A stretch of 64,000 nucleotides of DNA from Citrus sinensis (lineage: Eukaryota > Streptophyta > Magnoliopsida > Sapindales > Rutaceae): assembly GCF_022201045.2 (NCBI RefSeq), contig NC_068557.1, forward strand, positions 2,542,001 through 2,606,000. Reading direction: 5' to 3'. The notes beneath the pieces were generated by a model. That model ran no database searches, was not told the DNA's origin, and saw only the letters and a program-made list of their open reading frames with translations. A program made the position numbers and the translations under genes. This document shows, piece by piece, positions 12,791 to 23,029 of this stretch (position 1 is the stretch's first letter; every line of letters starts with the position of its first letter).

Positions 12791-13050
12791 AGTAAATCAA
12801 TATGATTGAACGTGAGAACAATGTATGCGGACTGTAATTGGACCAGCAAAAATTGACCAGCGAGAAACAATACAAACAACAGACGTATTTAAAACGGTAC
12901 ATATTTCTTTCTTGATGTTTTTTAATGAATTGATAATCCTGACGATTTTTTTTGAGGAAGGGCACTTTATTGAAGTGGCAAACCAAATCAGTATCATCAC
13001 CGACAAGTCAGCCTACCCTATTGGGAAGAAATAAAATAATAATAAGATAA

Positions 13051-13168
13051 GTGCTAAGTTACATTTAATGTAACTTACAAAATTTATCTCAACCACATAA
13101 AATTATGAGACCCATAATTTATGTGGTTGAGATGAATTGTGCATATTACATTAAATGTAACTTAGAAA
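13051..13168. mobile_element. MITE with TTACATTTAATGTAAC ends
   Basis: A near-perfect inverted repeat. The left arm begins CTAAGTTACATTTAATGTAA and runs into ATCTCAACCACATAAA; the right arm mirrors it as TTTATGTGGTTGAGAT and ends TTACATTTAATGTAACTTAG. It is about 118 bp and non-coding. A related element with the same ends lies at 22888-23012. It sits just downstream of the stop codon of the minus-strand DUF247 gene at 13390. Confidence 0.7.
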
Positions 13169-13389
13169 CTCCCTAATAATAATAGTAATAAACCTACCAA
13201 AAAGAAGTAAAAAAAAAAAATTGTTATAATAAGATATATCATACAAACTAATTTATATCAATCACACCTATATGATTATCTCTCTTATTCTGTGATTGAG
13301 GTACACAAAACAGAAAAACCGGCAGTATACATGCAAATTAAATTAACCGTTCTGAAAAAACATATAATATGAAAATTGCATAAATCAAC

Positions 13390-14685
13390 CTACAATGCGA
13401 TGAGAGCGCAAACTGTTTGTACGACGGTGAGTATTAGGAGAATAACGCCAGCAATTACGGAGATAGATGCCCATGGAGTGTTGAAATAATTCTGCTTCAA
13501 GGTTGCCGTCCAACCATGCCACTCTAATTTGCAGTAGTGAAGTAAATCTGTAACGACATTGGCATATTGGAAATCAGAACCCATTATACAACTTTTTTTA
13601 AGGCTTTGGAGAACACTTGACATTCTTTCACTGTCTCCCAGCCCAATGATTCCATTTTGAATGAGTAAATCGGCATCTTTCGGAGTGCGGATAAGGAAAC
13701 ATAGGAGTGCAACATAGTCATTAAAATATCGGGGATAGCCTTGCATATTCTCGAAAGTTAGAATGTTTCTGTACAGACGCTCTGTCCGGCCTCCAAATGC
13801 TGTGAAAGATGGAATTATCAGCCTCCCATTTTCGAAAGTGATGTGAAGTCGACTTTGTGATCTACCTCGCCCTGAGTCAAACTGGACGCCAGCTTGATGA
13901 AGTTCCTTTATCCCGGGTATGTTTTGATAATTGAATCGCCGTTTGTCACGTGACTGGGATGATGGCCGAAGACAGAGTATTATAAGATCAAGAAAATGTT
14001 TGGCTTTGGAAAAGTGGGTATCTATCAAATTCGTATCACCAATCGGAAGAAAGGAAGAGTCCTTGGAGAAGAAAAAACGGATGATAGTTATGAGGGAAAT
14101 CTCCGAGTAGATGTCACCATAGGTAGCAATTTTGGCTAGATCAAACAACTCATTGAGAATGAATAACGGAAGCTGATTTTCCTCCAAATACAAGTCAAAT
14201 CGCATTTGAATGCCCAGGAAACTCAACTCTGACTCACCAAATAAGGGATCATCATCAGTTCTGAAATCACCCTTATATTTTCTCAGAAACAACTCAATGA
14301 GGAAGACGGCATCCACTAAAATCATGGCCACAAACTCGTCACTTTCAATATCAATGGTTTCCGCATAACAATTGCGCAATCTCGCTTCCTTTTTCCTTAT
14401 GGACGCAACGAATTCTGGCATGCTTACCTTGGTTCGTTGGAGAAAGTGATGCAAGTATCTTAGTTTATTATCTTCCATGGCTTTTAGCTCTTCGTTACCA
14501 TGATGAAGCGGGCCGATTGAAACAATATGCGGGGTGTAGTCACTTGGATTTAAGCACCGTTGGGACTGAGGAACTCTGTAGATGCAGCACTCTTTGGATG
14601 AGGGATAATGCAGGGTCTTGAACTTCTTGCTCAAAGTCTCCGCTAACTTGATATCAATTGCTGCGTGGTCCTTATTGATGTCCAT
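13390..14685 (-). CDS. DUF247 (UPF0481) membrane-anchored protein, intact
   Basis: An intronless 431-residue coding region of the plant-specific DUF247 family (PF03140). Its biochemical function is unknown; the members resemble the At3g47200 type. The N-terminal quarter carries CCIYRVPQSQRCLNPSDYTP and VSIGPLHHGNEELKAMED; the middle has LRNCYAETI, VAMILVDAVFLIELFLR and LEENQLPLFILNELF; the end is NYFNTPWASISV followed by one hydrophobic helix and a 6-8 residue tail, a predicted C-terminal anchor. I chose the ATG at 14685 because the paralogs start there, 14-18 nt after a splice acceptor (TACTGCAG, exon from 14703); the upstream in-frame ATG at 14736 lies in the presumed 5'UTR intron. Frame is undisturbed. 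It is the only intact copy on the minus strand. Confidence 0.88.
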   Translation of the reverse strand: MDINKDHAAIDIKLAETLSKKFKTLHYPSSKECCIYRVPQSQRCLNPSDYTPHIVSIGPLHHGNEELKAMEDNKLRYLHHFLQRTKVSMPEFVASIRKKEARLRNCYAETIDIESDEFVAMILVDAVFLIELFLRKYKGDFRTDDDPLFGESELSFLGIQMRFDLYLEENQLPLFILNELFDLAKIATYGDIYSEISLITIIRFFFSKDSSFLPIGDTNLIDTHFSKAKHFLDLIILCLRPSSQSRDKRRFNYQNIPGIKELHQAGVQFDSGRGRSQSRLHITFENGRLIIPSFTAFGGRTERLYRNILTFENMQGYPRYFNDYVALLCFLIRTPKDADLLIQNGIIGLGDSERMSSVLQSLKKSCIMGSDFQYANVVTDLLHYCKLEWHGWTATLKQNYFNTPWASISVIAGVILLILTVVQTVCALIAL

Positions 14686-14703
14686 ATTTCTGTGGCTTGG
14701 TGG

Positions 14704-14900
14704 CTGCAGTAGCAACAAAATTAATATATAAAACATGTAATTTCCAATGCGACATAAAAAGAAATAACTGAAACGATGTATCTAGTTAATTTAACAACAG
14801 AAAAACCAAGTTTCATTGAAGCCACATGGACAACACTTGCCTGCAACGAATTCATGCGTGCAAGTCAACATTTGCCTTCAGATTTTGCTACATATATATG
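14704..14900 (-). promoter_or_regulatory. Presumed 5'UTR intron of the 13390 DUF247 gene
   Basis: Upstream of the acceptor at 14704 the minus-strand sequence matches the intron of the 34242 gene (a TTTCAGTTATTTC word then GTCGCATTGGA). The matching donor (GTAAGTTTCTTG) is not found upstream; a GCAGGCAAGT word near 14840 could be a GC-type donor. Extent uncertain. Confidence 0.35.
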
Positions 14901-15071
14901 ATGGGTAAGTTGATTTTCTCTAAGTTTTGCGAGAGACTATAACATTTGGTATTTTACTACATATCCGTGCCTTTTTATTTTCTATTTTTCAGTGTACCAA
15001 AAGCTACCAAGTGTTAGGAATGGTTAATGACCTAGTTAAATTCATGTACTTATAAAAGAAATTATTATAGG

Positions 15072-15812
15072 GAAAAGAACACAGACACCCCCAATGTTTA
15101 GATGAGGGACACAAATACCCTAATATTTTAAAAAAGACATTCAGAACCCCATCTTTTAACGGGAACTGTTTTTTTAACAAAAATTATAATTTTAACATAT
15201 AATTACTGTTATACCCTTCTAGGATATTAAAAAATAATTGGTCACTGTCCAATTTGTTCCTATATTATTAATAAAATTACAAATATACCCTCATTGCCCA
15301 ATTCCTCTATTTAATTTTTTGTCCAATTTTCTCTTCAAGCCAAAACAATTTAATCCATTACTCAAGAATAAAAATAAATAAAATTGGTTATTAATGTCAT
15401 AAGAATTAGTATAACAATAAAAATCAATAACAATTCCCTTGGCTCTCTTCTCCTCACTATATTTATGATTGATATATGGAGAATTGTTATTCTTATGGCA
15501 TTAATAACCAATTTTATTTATTTTTATTCTTGAGTAATGGATTAAATTTATTTGGCTTGAAGAGAAAATTTGACAAAAAATTAAATAAAGGAATTGGGCA
15601 ATGAGGGTATATTCGTAATTTTATTAATAATATAGGAACAAATTGGACAATGACCAATTATTTTTTAATATCCTAAAAGGTATAACAGTAATTATATGTT
15701 AAAATTATAATTTTTGTTAAAAAAAAGTTCTTGTTAAAAGATGGGGTTCTGAAATTTTTTTTTTAAATATTAGAAAATTTTGTGTCTTTTCTCTAAACGT
15801 TGGGGGTTTTTA
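15072..15812. mobile_element. 740-bp foldback element
   Basis: Two arms of roughly 340 bp (15072-15420 and 15480-15812) are inverted copies. Words paired across the centre include CAGAACCCCATCTTTTAAC, TTGTTCCTATATTATTAATA, ACCCTCATTGCCCAATTCC and AATTGGTTATTAATG. Only about 60 bp separate the arms. No coding potential. Both ends carry ACCCCC..AACGTTTA-like sequence. It fits a large foldback or MITE-type element, or an inverted duplication. The right end runs into the tandem repeats at 15797-16075. Confidence 0.75.
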
Positions 15813-16075
15813 ATGAGCTTGACTCCACCGAAGTCTTTCTTAGTAAACGTTGGGGGGTTTTTAATGAGCTTGACTTCTCCCTTTCTTAGTACTACAAATG
15901 AAACAAGTTGCTTTCTTGGAAAATTGAATAATCTTGTTTCCCCCTCCGAAGTCTTTCTCAGTAAACGTTGAGGGGTTTTTAATGAGCTTGACTTCTCCCA
16001 AGTCTTTCTTAGTGCTACAAATGAAACAAGTTACTTTCTTGGAAAATTGAATAATCTTGTTTCCCCTTTCATTTA
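15797..16075 (+). repeat. Short tandem array (about 120-140 bp units)
   Basis: Two nearly complete units and one partial unit. Each reads AAACGTTG, GGGGTTTTTAATGAGCTTGA, AAGTCTTTCTTAG, ACAAATGAAACAAGTT, CTTTCTTGGAAAATTGAATA, then TTGTTTCCCC. The first unit is truncated at the foldback junction. No gene. Confidence 0.7.
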
Positions 16076-16185
16076 TTCAGCAAGCAACACGTTAGCAACT
16101 GGATCATCGAATAGGCCAAAATCAGCTAAATTATTGTATTCATTTAAGTCAAGTCACACAATTTAAAAGTCGAATGGCGTTTAGA
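16000..16185 (+). repeat. Dispersed repeat (also at 23540-23710 inverted and 38560-38720)
   Basis: Shares the words AAAATTGAATAA, GCTTCCCTTTC/TTTCCCCTTTC, AACACGTTAGC(A/G)ACT and AATTAAAAGT/AATTTAAAAGT with 38560-38720 in the same orientation; the 23540-23710 copy is reversed. Non-coding. Confidence 0.5.
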
Positions 16186-16454
16186 GAGAGGAAAAATTAT
16201 TTTCTCTCAACAGTCAATTTCTATATGGTACAAGGGAACCTGGAACCGGATTGCAAGTATAGAGCCGGGGAACCTTATTAACCAAAAGAATCAGGTACCC
16301 CGAGTCACTGGGCATATGATATATGTAAATCCTAGCAGAAACTTGGGGTGTGCAACAAAAACTCAATAACTGAATCCATTCCAAACTGAATGTGTTGGGC
16401 TGGATTTAGAACAAATTCGGGTTGGGTTGAGTTGTGTTTGGAATCTGTACAACT

Positions 16455-16597
16455 GATGAATCAATCCCTCTTATTCTATGATTAATAAGATACACAAAGC
16501 AGGAAAACCAGAAATACAAGTGAAATTTTTTTTGAAAATAATAGAAATTAATCTACAATGCAATGATTGAACAAACGGTTTGTGTGATGGTGAGTAA
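16455..16597 (-). pseudogene. DUF247 3'-end fragment
   Basis: On the minus strand, 16597-16553 reads the last anchor residues and stop of a DUF247 gene (compare ACGGTGAGTATTAGG and CTACAATGCGATGA at 13390). The following 100 bases match the 3' flank of the 13390 gene (TCTCTTATTCTGTGATT, CAGAAAAACC). Everything upstream of the last 14 codons is missing. Confidence 0.6.
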
Positions 16598-16912
16598 ATA
16601 ATTTAGATTTTAAGATTTGTTTGGTTTTATAAAAAAAAAACTTAAAAGATATTTTCTTTTTGGGTAAAGTCTTATTTAAAGTAGTTAATTTCAATATATG
16701 AATTTGTATTTTATAAGCTGATCTGGGGTATTTTAAAATTAATTAAATTCAAAATAGGTGTTATAAGGACTTTTGTGGGGTGTTAAAAGCTTCACCCTTG
16801 ACGCAACTCCTACTAAGAAGAAGTCATAAAACACAAGCTCGTGACTTCAACCCATACCACAGCCTTTTTGGACGTGGCAATTTGTGATATATCCATCATT
16901 TTACCATTTACA

Positions 16913-17872
16913 AGTTCGACTATTGGTGTCCCTCTAAAATCCTTTAAACCCCTTTAACTATTTTATAATTTTAATCTTTATCAAAATTATATGTAACGAT
17001 AAAAATATACTTAAACCCTGAAATTAAACACATGCAAACAATTTTCCTTTTACAAACAAAAAATATAGATTTTAATAGATTAACAGACAAAAATGCATAG
17101 TTTCTAATGCATTAAAATCTGTATTTTATTCTCACTAATGGAGTGCAAGACTTTTACAATAACATATCATTTAAAAAAAAATAATCGAAAACTTAGTTGT
17201 TCCAAACGTATTCATATATCTAATGCACAAAGCTCATGTAAAATTCAAAATGAAACAAGAAAACCACAAATTAGTAGACATGATATCTAAAATAGATAGA
17301 CAAACGACAATGCATATGGTTAAATTCCTGGGTAATAAAATATTTCCTAGGTGATCAATAGGGCCTTGCATCTACTTCTTGGCATGGGCGATCAATAACC
17401 CCTGTTGGCCAATATTTGAATTTTGCGTTGCTTGCAATTCCTTCGTCTCCACATACCATATTTCACAAAGGCAATTGCATGCATAGGATTGTCATTTAAA
17501 GGAATGTCCTATATATTTTTAATAGCATTAGTGATGGATGAGACATTCTCGAAAACGACAGAAGCTTGAGCTTCTTGAACGTTTTTCTTTTCCCCCTCTT
17601 TTCGGATAGGAGGCTTTTTGAATGTTAAAACCTCTAATATCATCTTGAATTGCTTGATATCATGGAAGATAAAAATGCCTAGCAATATGAGGAAAAAAAT
17701 TCTTATTGAAATGGGATAATAATTGGAGTCGTGAGGAACAAGTTTTAGTAAGATCATCTTTGTCATTGATGGAAGTGTTAAACAAATTTTATATTATTTA
17801 TAAACATTTTAATGGGTAAATAAAGAAAAGGGGTTTAAAGTTGTATTTGGAGGGATGCCACTAGTCAAACTT
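16913..17872. mobile_element. TIR element with an internal open frame
   Basis: The left end reads AAGTTCGACTATTGGTGTCC with CCTTTAAACCCC inside it; the right end is its inverse, GGGGTTTAAAG then GGATGCCACTAGTCAAACTT. The element is about 960 bp. Terminal repeats of about 45 bp and a non-transposase interior would suit a non-autonomous Mutator-like element, but no exact 9-bp target duplication is visible. Confidence 0.5.
17509..17766 (-). pseudogene. Unrecognised coding-like fragment inside a TIR element
   Basis: An 85-codon open frame whose C-terminal half (KKPPIRKEGEKKNVQEAQAS, FENVSSITNAIKNI) looks protein-like. After a stop the same frame continues as DIPLNDNPMHAIAFVKYG. The product is not recognised. 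It could be a captured host-gene fragment, or chance. Confidence 0.25.
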
Positions 17873-18419
17873 ATCATTGTAATATGAAAAGGAGATAAAG
17901 TTAATGAATTGGTATTAGTTTAAAATAATACAACTATAAATCAAGGTATTCATAGTACTTATTTATTAATAATAAAAGCTTTTGATTTACGAGCTCTTTT
18001 ATTATAAGATTAATTTCTTAACAAAATATATCTTCATTTTTAAAATAAGGAAATGTATTTAATTTTTAACTATTGTCGACTGATATATTCTGTCCTCAAA
18101 AAGTTTTTCAAAAACAGATTCTGTGATGATTTGATGTTAGTGTACTAACTTTTTAGAAAGTTGCTAGTTATTTGATCAGCATATAAAAATAATTAAACTT
18201 TATTAGTACATTCTTATAAACTATACATGACAAATCAAAATCAAAATTCGATTCAAATTAGTTCGTTTGCTTTCACGTAAGAAATTGAGAGATGCAAAAA
18301 ATATGTATTGCATCAATATATCACAAGAGAGACTTTTTTTTTTTTACCATATTAACTTATTTTTTAAAAAAAAACTTTAAAGAGAAGTGAATCACATGTG
18401 AAGTCAAATCAGCAACAAT
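17873..18419. other. AT-rich intergenic DNA, no gene seen
   Basis: No convincing coding or repeat structure. Confidence 0.5.
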
Positions 18420-19762
18420 CAGGGGCGGAATAAGCCAATTTTGGCTGGAGGGGTCAAAGAATTTTTTTTAAAAAAATGAATAAAATTTTTAATGCAAATA
18501 AGCAATTATTAATATAATAAAAAATAAAGTACTTTAATCAAAGTTCACATTTTGTTTCAAAACATACAGGCAAGTGAACAAACAAAATTATAAAATCTCC
18601 TAAACTTGAGCTTTGCATTCTTTCATGGAACAAAAATCAAGTACAATAGATTTTGTACTAAAGGTTCCTGCAATTTCTTTTTTGATGTGAACAACCAAAT
18701 AGTTCACAAGAAATCTATCTCTCATCTTGTTACGAACGCTTGTTTTAACAATCTTCATAGTTGAAAATGCTCTTTCTGTAGTTGTTGTGGAAACTGAAAG
18801 TGTCAATATAAGACGAATCAATCTGTCAATTAGATGATAATAATGTGATTTTCTTGTTTCCACTAGTCCTTGAAATATTTCAGATAATTTAGATGTGATG
18901 AGGCACATCTAGCTCATAATGCTACAACTAATATTTCAAAATAATTCTCTCTTGCTCCGTGAAATCCTAGGGATAAAATTTTTCTGTAAGTTTGTATATA
19001 TCATCAATATTAAATGATCTAAAACCATCTTTTGGGTCTAAAACTGAGCTAAGAGTAATCAATTCCATTGTTTTCTCATTGAATCTACTATTTAACTCTT
19101 GCAAATGAGAGTCAATTGTAGCAGTAAATAAATCACTCTGATAATGATGCTCAATTGTGATTTGGTCCTCTTGATGACAAGAACAACCAAGACCCATTAT
19201 GTAAAGACCACTCATATCAGGTACATCAATTTCATACTTTTCACAAAATGATTTTGTAGTTTCAAGAAAAGAATCCCAACCGTCTTCTCTCATTTTTAGA
19301 ATAAAAGCTCTTGTTGTCGACACATGGTGCATAGCATTTAAAATATCTTGAAACTTCTGTTGTAAAGCTTGACAAAGAATATCTGTAATTCCTAGAATCT
19401 CCTTCACTACATGCAAGATAAACACAAAATCAAAAGATGTAATAATATTATAAGCTGAATCAACATCACCTCGTTGAGAATAATTGGATCCTTTCTTGAC
19501 AATGCTTTGAAGAGCTTCACAAGTTGCCTTAAACATCTTTATTAAACTACAAACAGAATGAAAATCATAACCCCAACAAGTATCACATGCTTTCTGCAAA
19601 GTTCCAATCTGGTTTGCTACTTTACCAGTCTCAACTTCATCAATAGCAATCATGTTAGCGATTTCATGTATTCGAACTGATTGTAGTTCACTATTATGCT
19701 TGCTAGATGCACTTAAAATTGATTTTTGTTGTGAACTTTTTAAGTGCATCTGAGATTTTGTT
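18420..19762 (-). mobile_element. 3' part of a dead hAT transposon (TTF/ZMYM1-like)
   Basis: The element runs on the minus strand. Its 3' terminus is at 18420, where the plus strand reads CAGGGGCGGAATAAGCC, a typical end of this plant hAT group. The 5' end is missing: at 19763 the sequence changes abruptly into the dispersed repeat also found at 2719. It therefore lacks the N-terminal zinc finger and the start of the catalytic domain. Confidence 0.75.
18600..19762 (-). pseudogene. hAT transposase C-terminal half, broken
   Basis: The first part (19762-18967) resembles the middle of the hAT transposase insertion/helical region of zinc-finger MYM-like plant proteins (ACDTCWGYDFHSVCSLIKMF, SSVLDPKDGF). 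The second part (18908-18600) is the hAT dimerisation domain with the hallmark STTTTERAFSTMK. Between them the frame contains three in-frame TAG codons and then shifts by one. No functional product is expected. Confidence 0.85.
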
Positions 19763-20795
19763 ATCAACCCAACTCATCGACTGACCTTATCAGAAAATTC
19801 TTCATAGTTTCAGGCTTATAGAGAAAAAGTTTAGGGAAAAGAAACAAAGTTCTGAAAATCTGCAAATTCCTAATTCCACCGTTCTTCACAAATTTTGTAT
19901 TATTGGGCACTAAAGTCTTCCCTAAATCACGATGGGTACGGCTGTACCAGCAACAAGCGCACTACAGCGACCTCATGGAGGATCAAGCTTAATTGTGATT
20001 CAAGGATATGTTGGAGTTGAGAGATAATAATTATTTTAAATTTTTCAATGGAGTTGATTGAGAAACAGGGGCTGATGGGATGAATGAAGGAGGTTAAATA
20101 TCGTTACTCTAATAATAAAAAATTAAAAAGAAAAACTAATTGATACTCAATATCAAATAGAGTAGTGATACTTGACCCCCTAAATTTATCTCTTCCATCC
20201 TTCTTTTTTTAATTTACCCCACTTATTTTCAAGATTATCCTTTTTTATAATTCTTTTAATTGGTTAAATTGTTCAAAGATTAACCTCACAAAGTTATATC
20301 AATGCTCGCTTTTCCTGAGTCTTTGATTATCACAGTTTTCCATTTGCTGCACTTATAGTTCTGGTGGCGATTTTGATTGCAAACTCCCTTGTATGAGAAG
20401 CAACAAGTGCACCATTGGCAAGCCAATGAGAAACCCCATAATTACTGATGCAAAAAAGAAAAACTTCCGTCTGAATGCAAAACATCTAAACATATCAATT
20501 TAAACAAAATAATCAAAAGCAAAATGAAAGCTAGTTGGGCTTTGGAAGCCATGAATTTGAGTAATGTAAACAAATTCTAGTTTTACTAAGCAAATAGAAT
20601 GCAAACTCTAAATATTGAAGACGAATTTTGGAATTTTTATCAGCATTTTCAAGATTTTCTTTTTGTTTTTAAAAGAGTGGTGTGATAATGAGGATGAACT
20701 TGTTGTGATGAAGAAAAATGGCGGTGATTACGGTCATACTAGAGAGAGGAGTGCATGTGAAAGAAAAAAAATATTTTCATAATTATTTTTTAATT
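19763..20795 (+). repeat. Promoter-side repeat of the DUF247 cluster, copy 2 (left part)
   Basis: 19763-19960 matches 2719-2870. From about 19950 it follows copies 1 and 3: CGACCTCATGGAGGATCAAG, ATAATAATTATTTTAA, CAAAGATTAACCTCACAAAG and AAACCCCATAATTACTGATG. The copy is split at about 20795 by organelle-like DNA and resumes at about 21450. Confidence 0.6.
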
Positions 20796-21448
20796 TAGCC
20801 GATCCTGAATAGCCCGATCTTTATTTCAACCAATCTGTCGGACCTTTCCATATGGATTTGCGCCGAATACTCATACGGGAAAGTTGACTTCTGGGTCTGG
20901 TAATCTATTCTCTGAGAAATCCTTGAGAGAGTGTAGATAGGTCCGTAGAAGGAGGTAAGCCAGGGTGGACACTCGCAAAAGGTCAAACAGTCTCATAAAA
21001 AGCAACATGACCCCACTAGAGGTCAGCCGAAGTGGATTGGTTGAAAAGAAATTTTCTGGCTTTGCATCACATTATTTGACTCTTTGTAGTGCTTTGGGAT
21101 TATATTCCACGCCAAAAAAGCCCTTGGTTGGGGAGGGGAGGAAATCTGTACACGCTTTTCCTCTTGGCAAGAAAGAACTCCAAGCGATCCAGACTCATTC
21201 AAACCAATTTACACTCCGTACCCATTCAAAGTAATTTACGCGAAGGGCTTTCTTTAACCTTCCGCCCTGTCTTCTTATCCTATCCCGACGGGGGGCATAG
21301 CTAGCTTCTTTTTGGTTAGCAGAGGGATGGCTATTCAAAGATTCGAAGCTTTATCTGGTTTCTGAGATTTGATTCTTTTATTTTGTTGTTCAAAATTCTT
21401 AAAAAAAGTATTCAAATGAACCACGTGAACAGAGAGTGGGCAGAATGC
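20796..21448. other. Probable organelle DNA insertion (NUMT-like)
   Basis: About 650 bp with clearly higher GC and different word usage from its surroundings (CCGACGGGGGGCATAGCTAG, GGTTGGGGAGGGGAGGAAAT, GGTAAGCCAGGGTGGACACT). The style is that of plant mitochondrial intergenic DNA; I recognise no mitochondrial gene in it. It splits the cluster repeat: the same repeat at about 28340-28375 is continuous across the equivalent point, so the insertion is absent there. The open frames at 20965-21304 are probably by-products. Confidence 0.55.
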
Positions 21449-21690
21449 TTATTAAGGATAATTTTAAAAATTAATGGAGTTAATGCAAAAGTGAGGTTAA
21501 TGAAACATATAAAGAGGATCACAGGAAATTTTTTTGAATATCAACAGCAATTGGCAAGTCCATCAGTTTCACTGGAGACTTTTTTCGTGCGGTGAAAAAT
21601 TGAAAATTAATCCAAATTAACTGTGGGCTCACCATCATTTGAGTCGAGACATACAGGAATCCATATATTGAAAATTGAAAATTACTCCTC
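21449..21690 (+). repeat. Promoter-side repeat, copy 2 (right part)
   Basis: Resumes with GATAATTTTAAAAATTAATGG and continues with the AACTGTGGGCTCACCATCAT region, matching about 12540-12610 and 28370-28530. Confidence 0.55.
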
Positions 21691-21699
21691 CTTGCCATC

Positions 21700-22300
21700 C
21701 ACTTTCTTTGAATTTTTGTGATTTTTCCAGTTTTATTCATTAGGTTTAATACCCTTGACAATTGACGACAGAAGGATCTGCACTTCGTACTTCTTTGTTA
21801 GAATAGAAACAATTATTCGCAATACAACTCCGAGTTAGATAATTCGTTGATGAACTTAACCGACTTCACTGCTTTTCTCAAGAGAAAGATAGTCATCACA
21901 TGCTGCTTTCCATTTTCTGAAATCACTTCAGAGTTTAGACGGTGTCAAAATACTTACACGTGTTATCATTTTCATTTTTCGAGTTTTGATTCCAAGATAT
22001 TCTTTGTTAACGTTCTTTTTACATAACTTTGCTTCTCCAAATGCAGCATATTTAGTTGTATCTTTGCTAGAATTGCCACAGCATAGCAGCCACGGAAGAA
22101 AATCTAGGGCAGAAAAAAATTTCATAATCAGAATCTGCAAAAAAAGAGGTAATGGGAGTCTGTCAGACAACCGTGTGACCCCCCCAGCCTGGGAAATCCA
22201 GCTGAGAACGATCCTCTACAGCCTCAGCAACCTTGGGATCAATGACAGCCGTTAATCACGCTCGGATCACACGATCATACTAACATTATTTTAAAATATA
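21700..22300. other. Unassigned stretch with an exon-like segment
   Basis: On the minus strand, TTTTTTTGCAG at about 22140 precedes an ATG at 22113. An open stretch (MKFFSALDFLPWLLCCGNSS, KYAAFGEAKLCKKN) reaches CACGTGTAAGTATT at about 21955, a good donor. So 22113-21960 has the form of an exon with flanking splice signals. The product is not recognised. GC-rich flanking sequence (22170-22270, CCCCCCCAGCCTGGGAAATC) differs from the neighbours. It could be a captured gene piece. Confidence 0.3.
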
Positions 22301-22604
22301 TATATCATTACATTTATTTTAATGTTATATTTTTATTTATTATAAACATTAGAGACAATTTTTTTAAGATACTAGAACTAGGTAAAAGATATTATGGTCT
22401 AAAAGGAATCTTAGTGTCTTTTTTTTAAAATTTAAAAGTGTTGGTGACCATTTCTCTAAATTTTAAAATGTAAATATTCCTTTTTCTATATTAATTTAGA
22501 AACAAGGCTATAAATTTACATGATATCTTTTTAAATAAAAAAGAAAGATCCTCTATAATGCTGTAATTTTTATTTTTTTTACAGCATATTACTATATTGA
22601 ATAT

Positions 22605-22805
22605 CAATGGTAGGTCCATCGGCTTCACAAGGGACTTTTTTTTTTTGTGCCGTGAAAAAATGAAAATCCATCCAAATTAATTGTAGGCCCACCATTGTTT
22701 GAATCGAGACATAAAGGGCGGGCCCATATATTAATTGAAAGACAAGGCTCTAAAGTTACACGATATCTTTTTAAATAAAAAAGACCATCCTCTGAGATGC
22801 TATAA
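22605..22805 (+). repeat. Cluster repeat piece (leader-side)
   Basis: Another partial copy of the segment GGGACTTTTTT, ATCCATCCAAATTAATTGTA, GGCTCTAAAGTTACACG, ATCTTTTTAAATAAAAAAG seen at 12545-12690 and split between 28455-28560 and 28920-29000. Confidence 0.55.
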
Positions 22806-22887
22806 TTTTTTTATAGTATCAATAACGTAAAAAATATATACCGTTGATTTCAATGAGTAGACATATCTCTATTAATAAAAAAGATCT

Positions 22888-23012
22888 TGTTATCTTACAT
22901 TTAATGTAACATACACATCCAATAATTGATAGCTATGTGTCCAGAAGAGAGAGAAAATGCATTGAAAAACAAGTAAGAGGAGTTGGCTGTAAGTTACATG
23001 AACTGTAACTTA
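22888..23012. mobile_element. MITE with TTACATTTAATGTAAC ends, second copy
   Basis: The left end CTTACATTTAATGTAACATA pairs with the right end TAAGTTACATGAACTGTAAC. The interior differs from the element at 13051. The DUF247 3' fragment at 23040 follows immediately. Confidence 0.5.
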
Positions 23013-23029
23013 GGCAACTCCTAATAAAA

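Noticed and set aside
12555-12986. 143-codon minus-strand open frame
   Set aside because: It crosses a cluster repeat whose other copies do not keep the frame, and its composition looks random.
14686-14736. Upstream in-frame ATG that would add 17 residues to the 13390 DUF247 protein
   Set aside because: It lies before the conserved splice acceptor and the extension has no counterpart in the paralogs.
20965-21304. Overlapping plus-strand open frames of 71-89 codons
   Set aside because: They lie in the organelle-like insertion, overlap in two frames and match no family I know; the higher GC alone explains the lack of stops.
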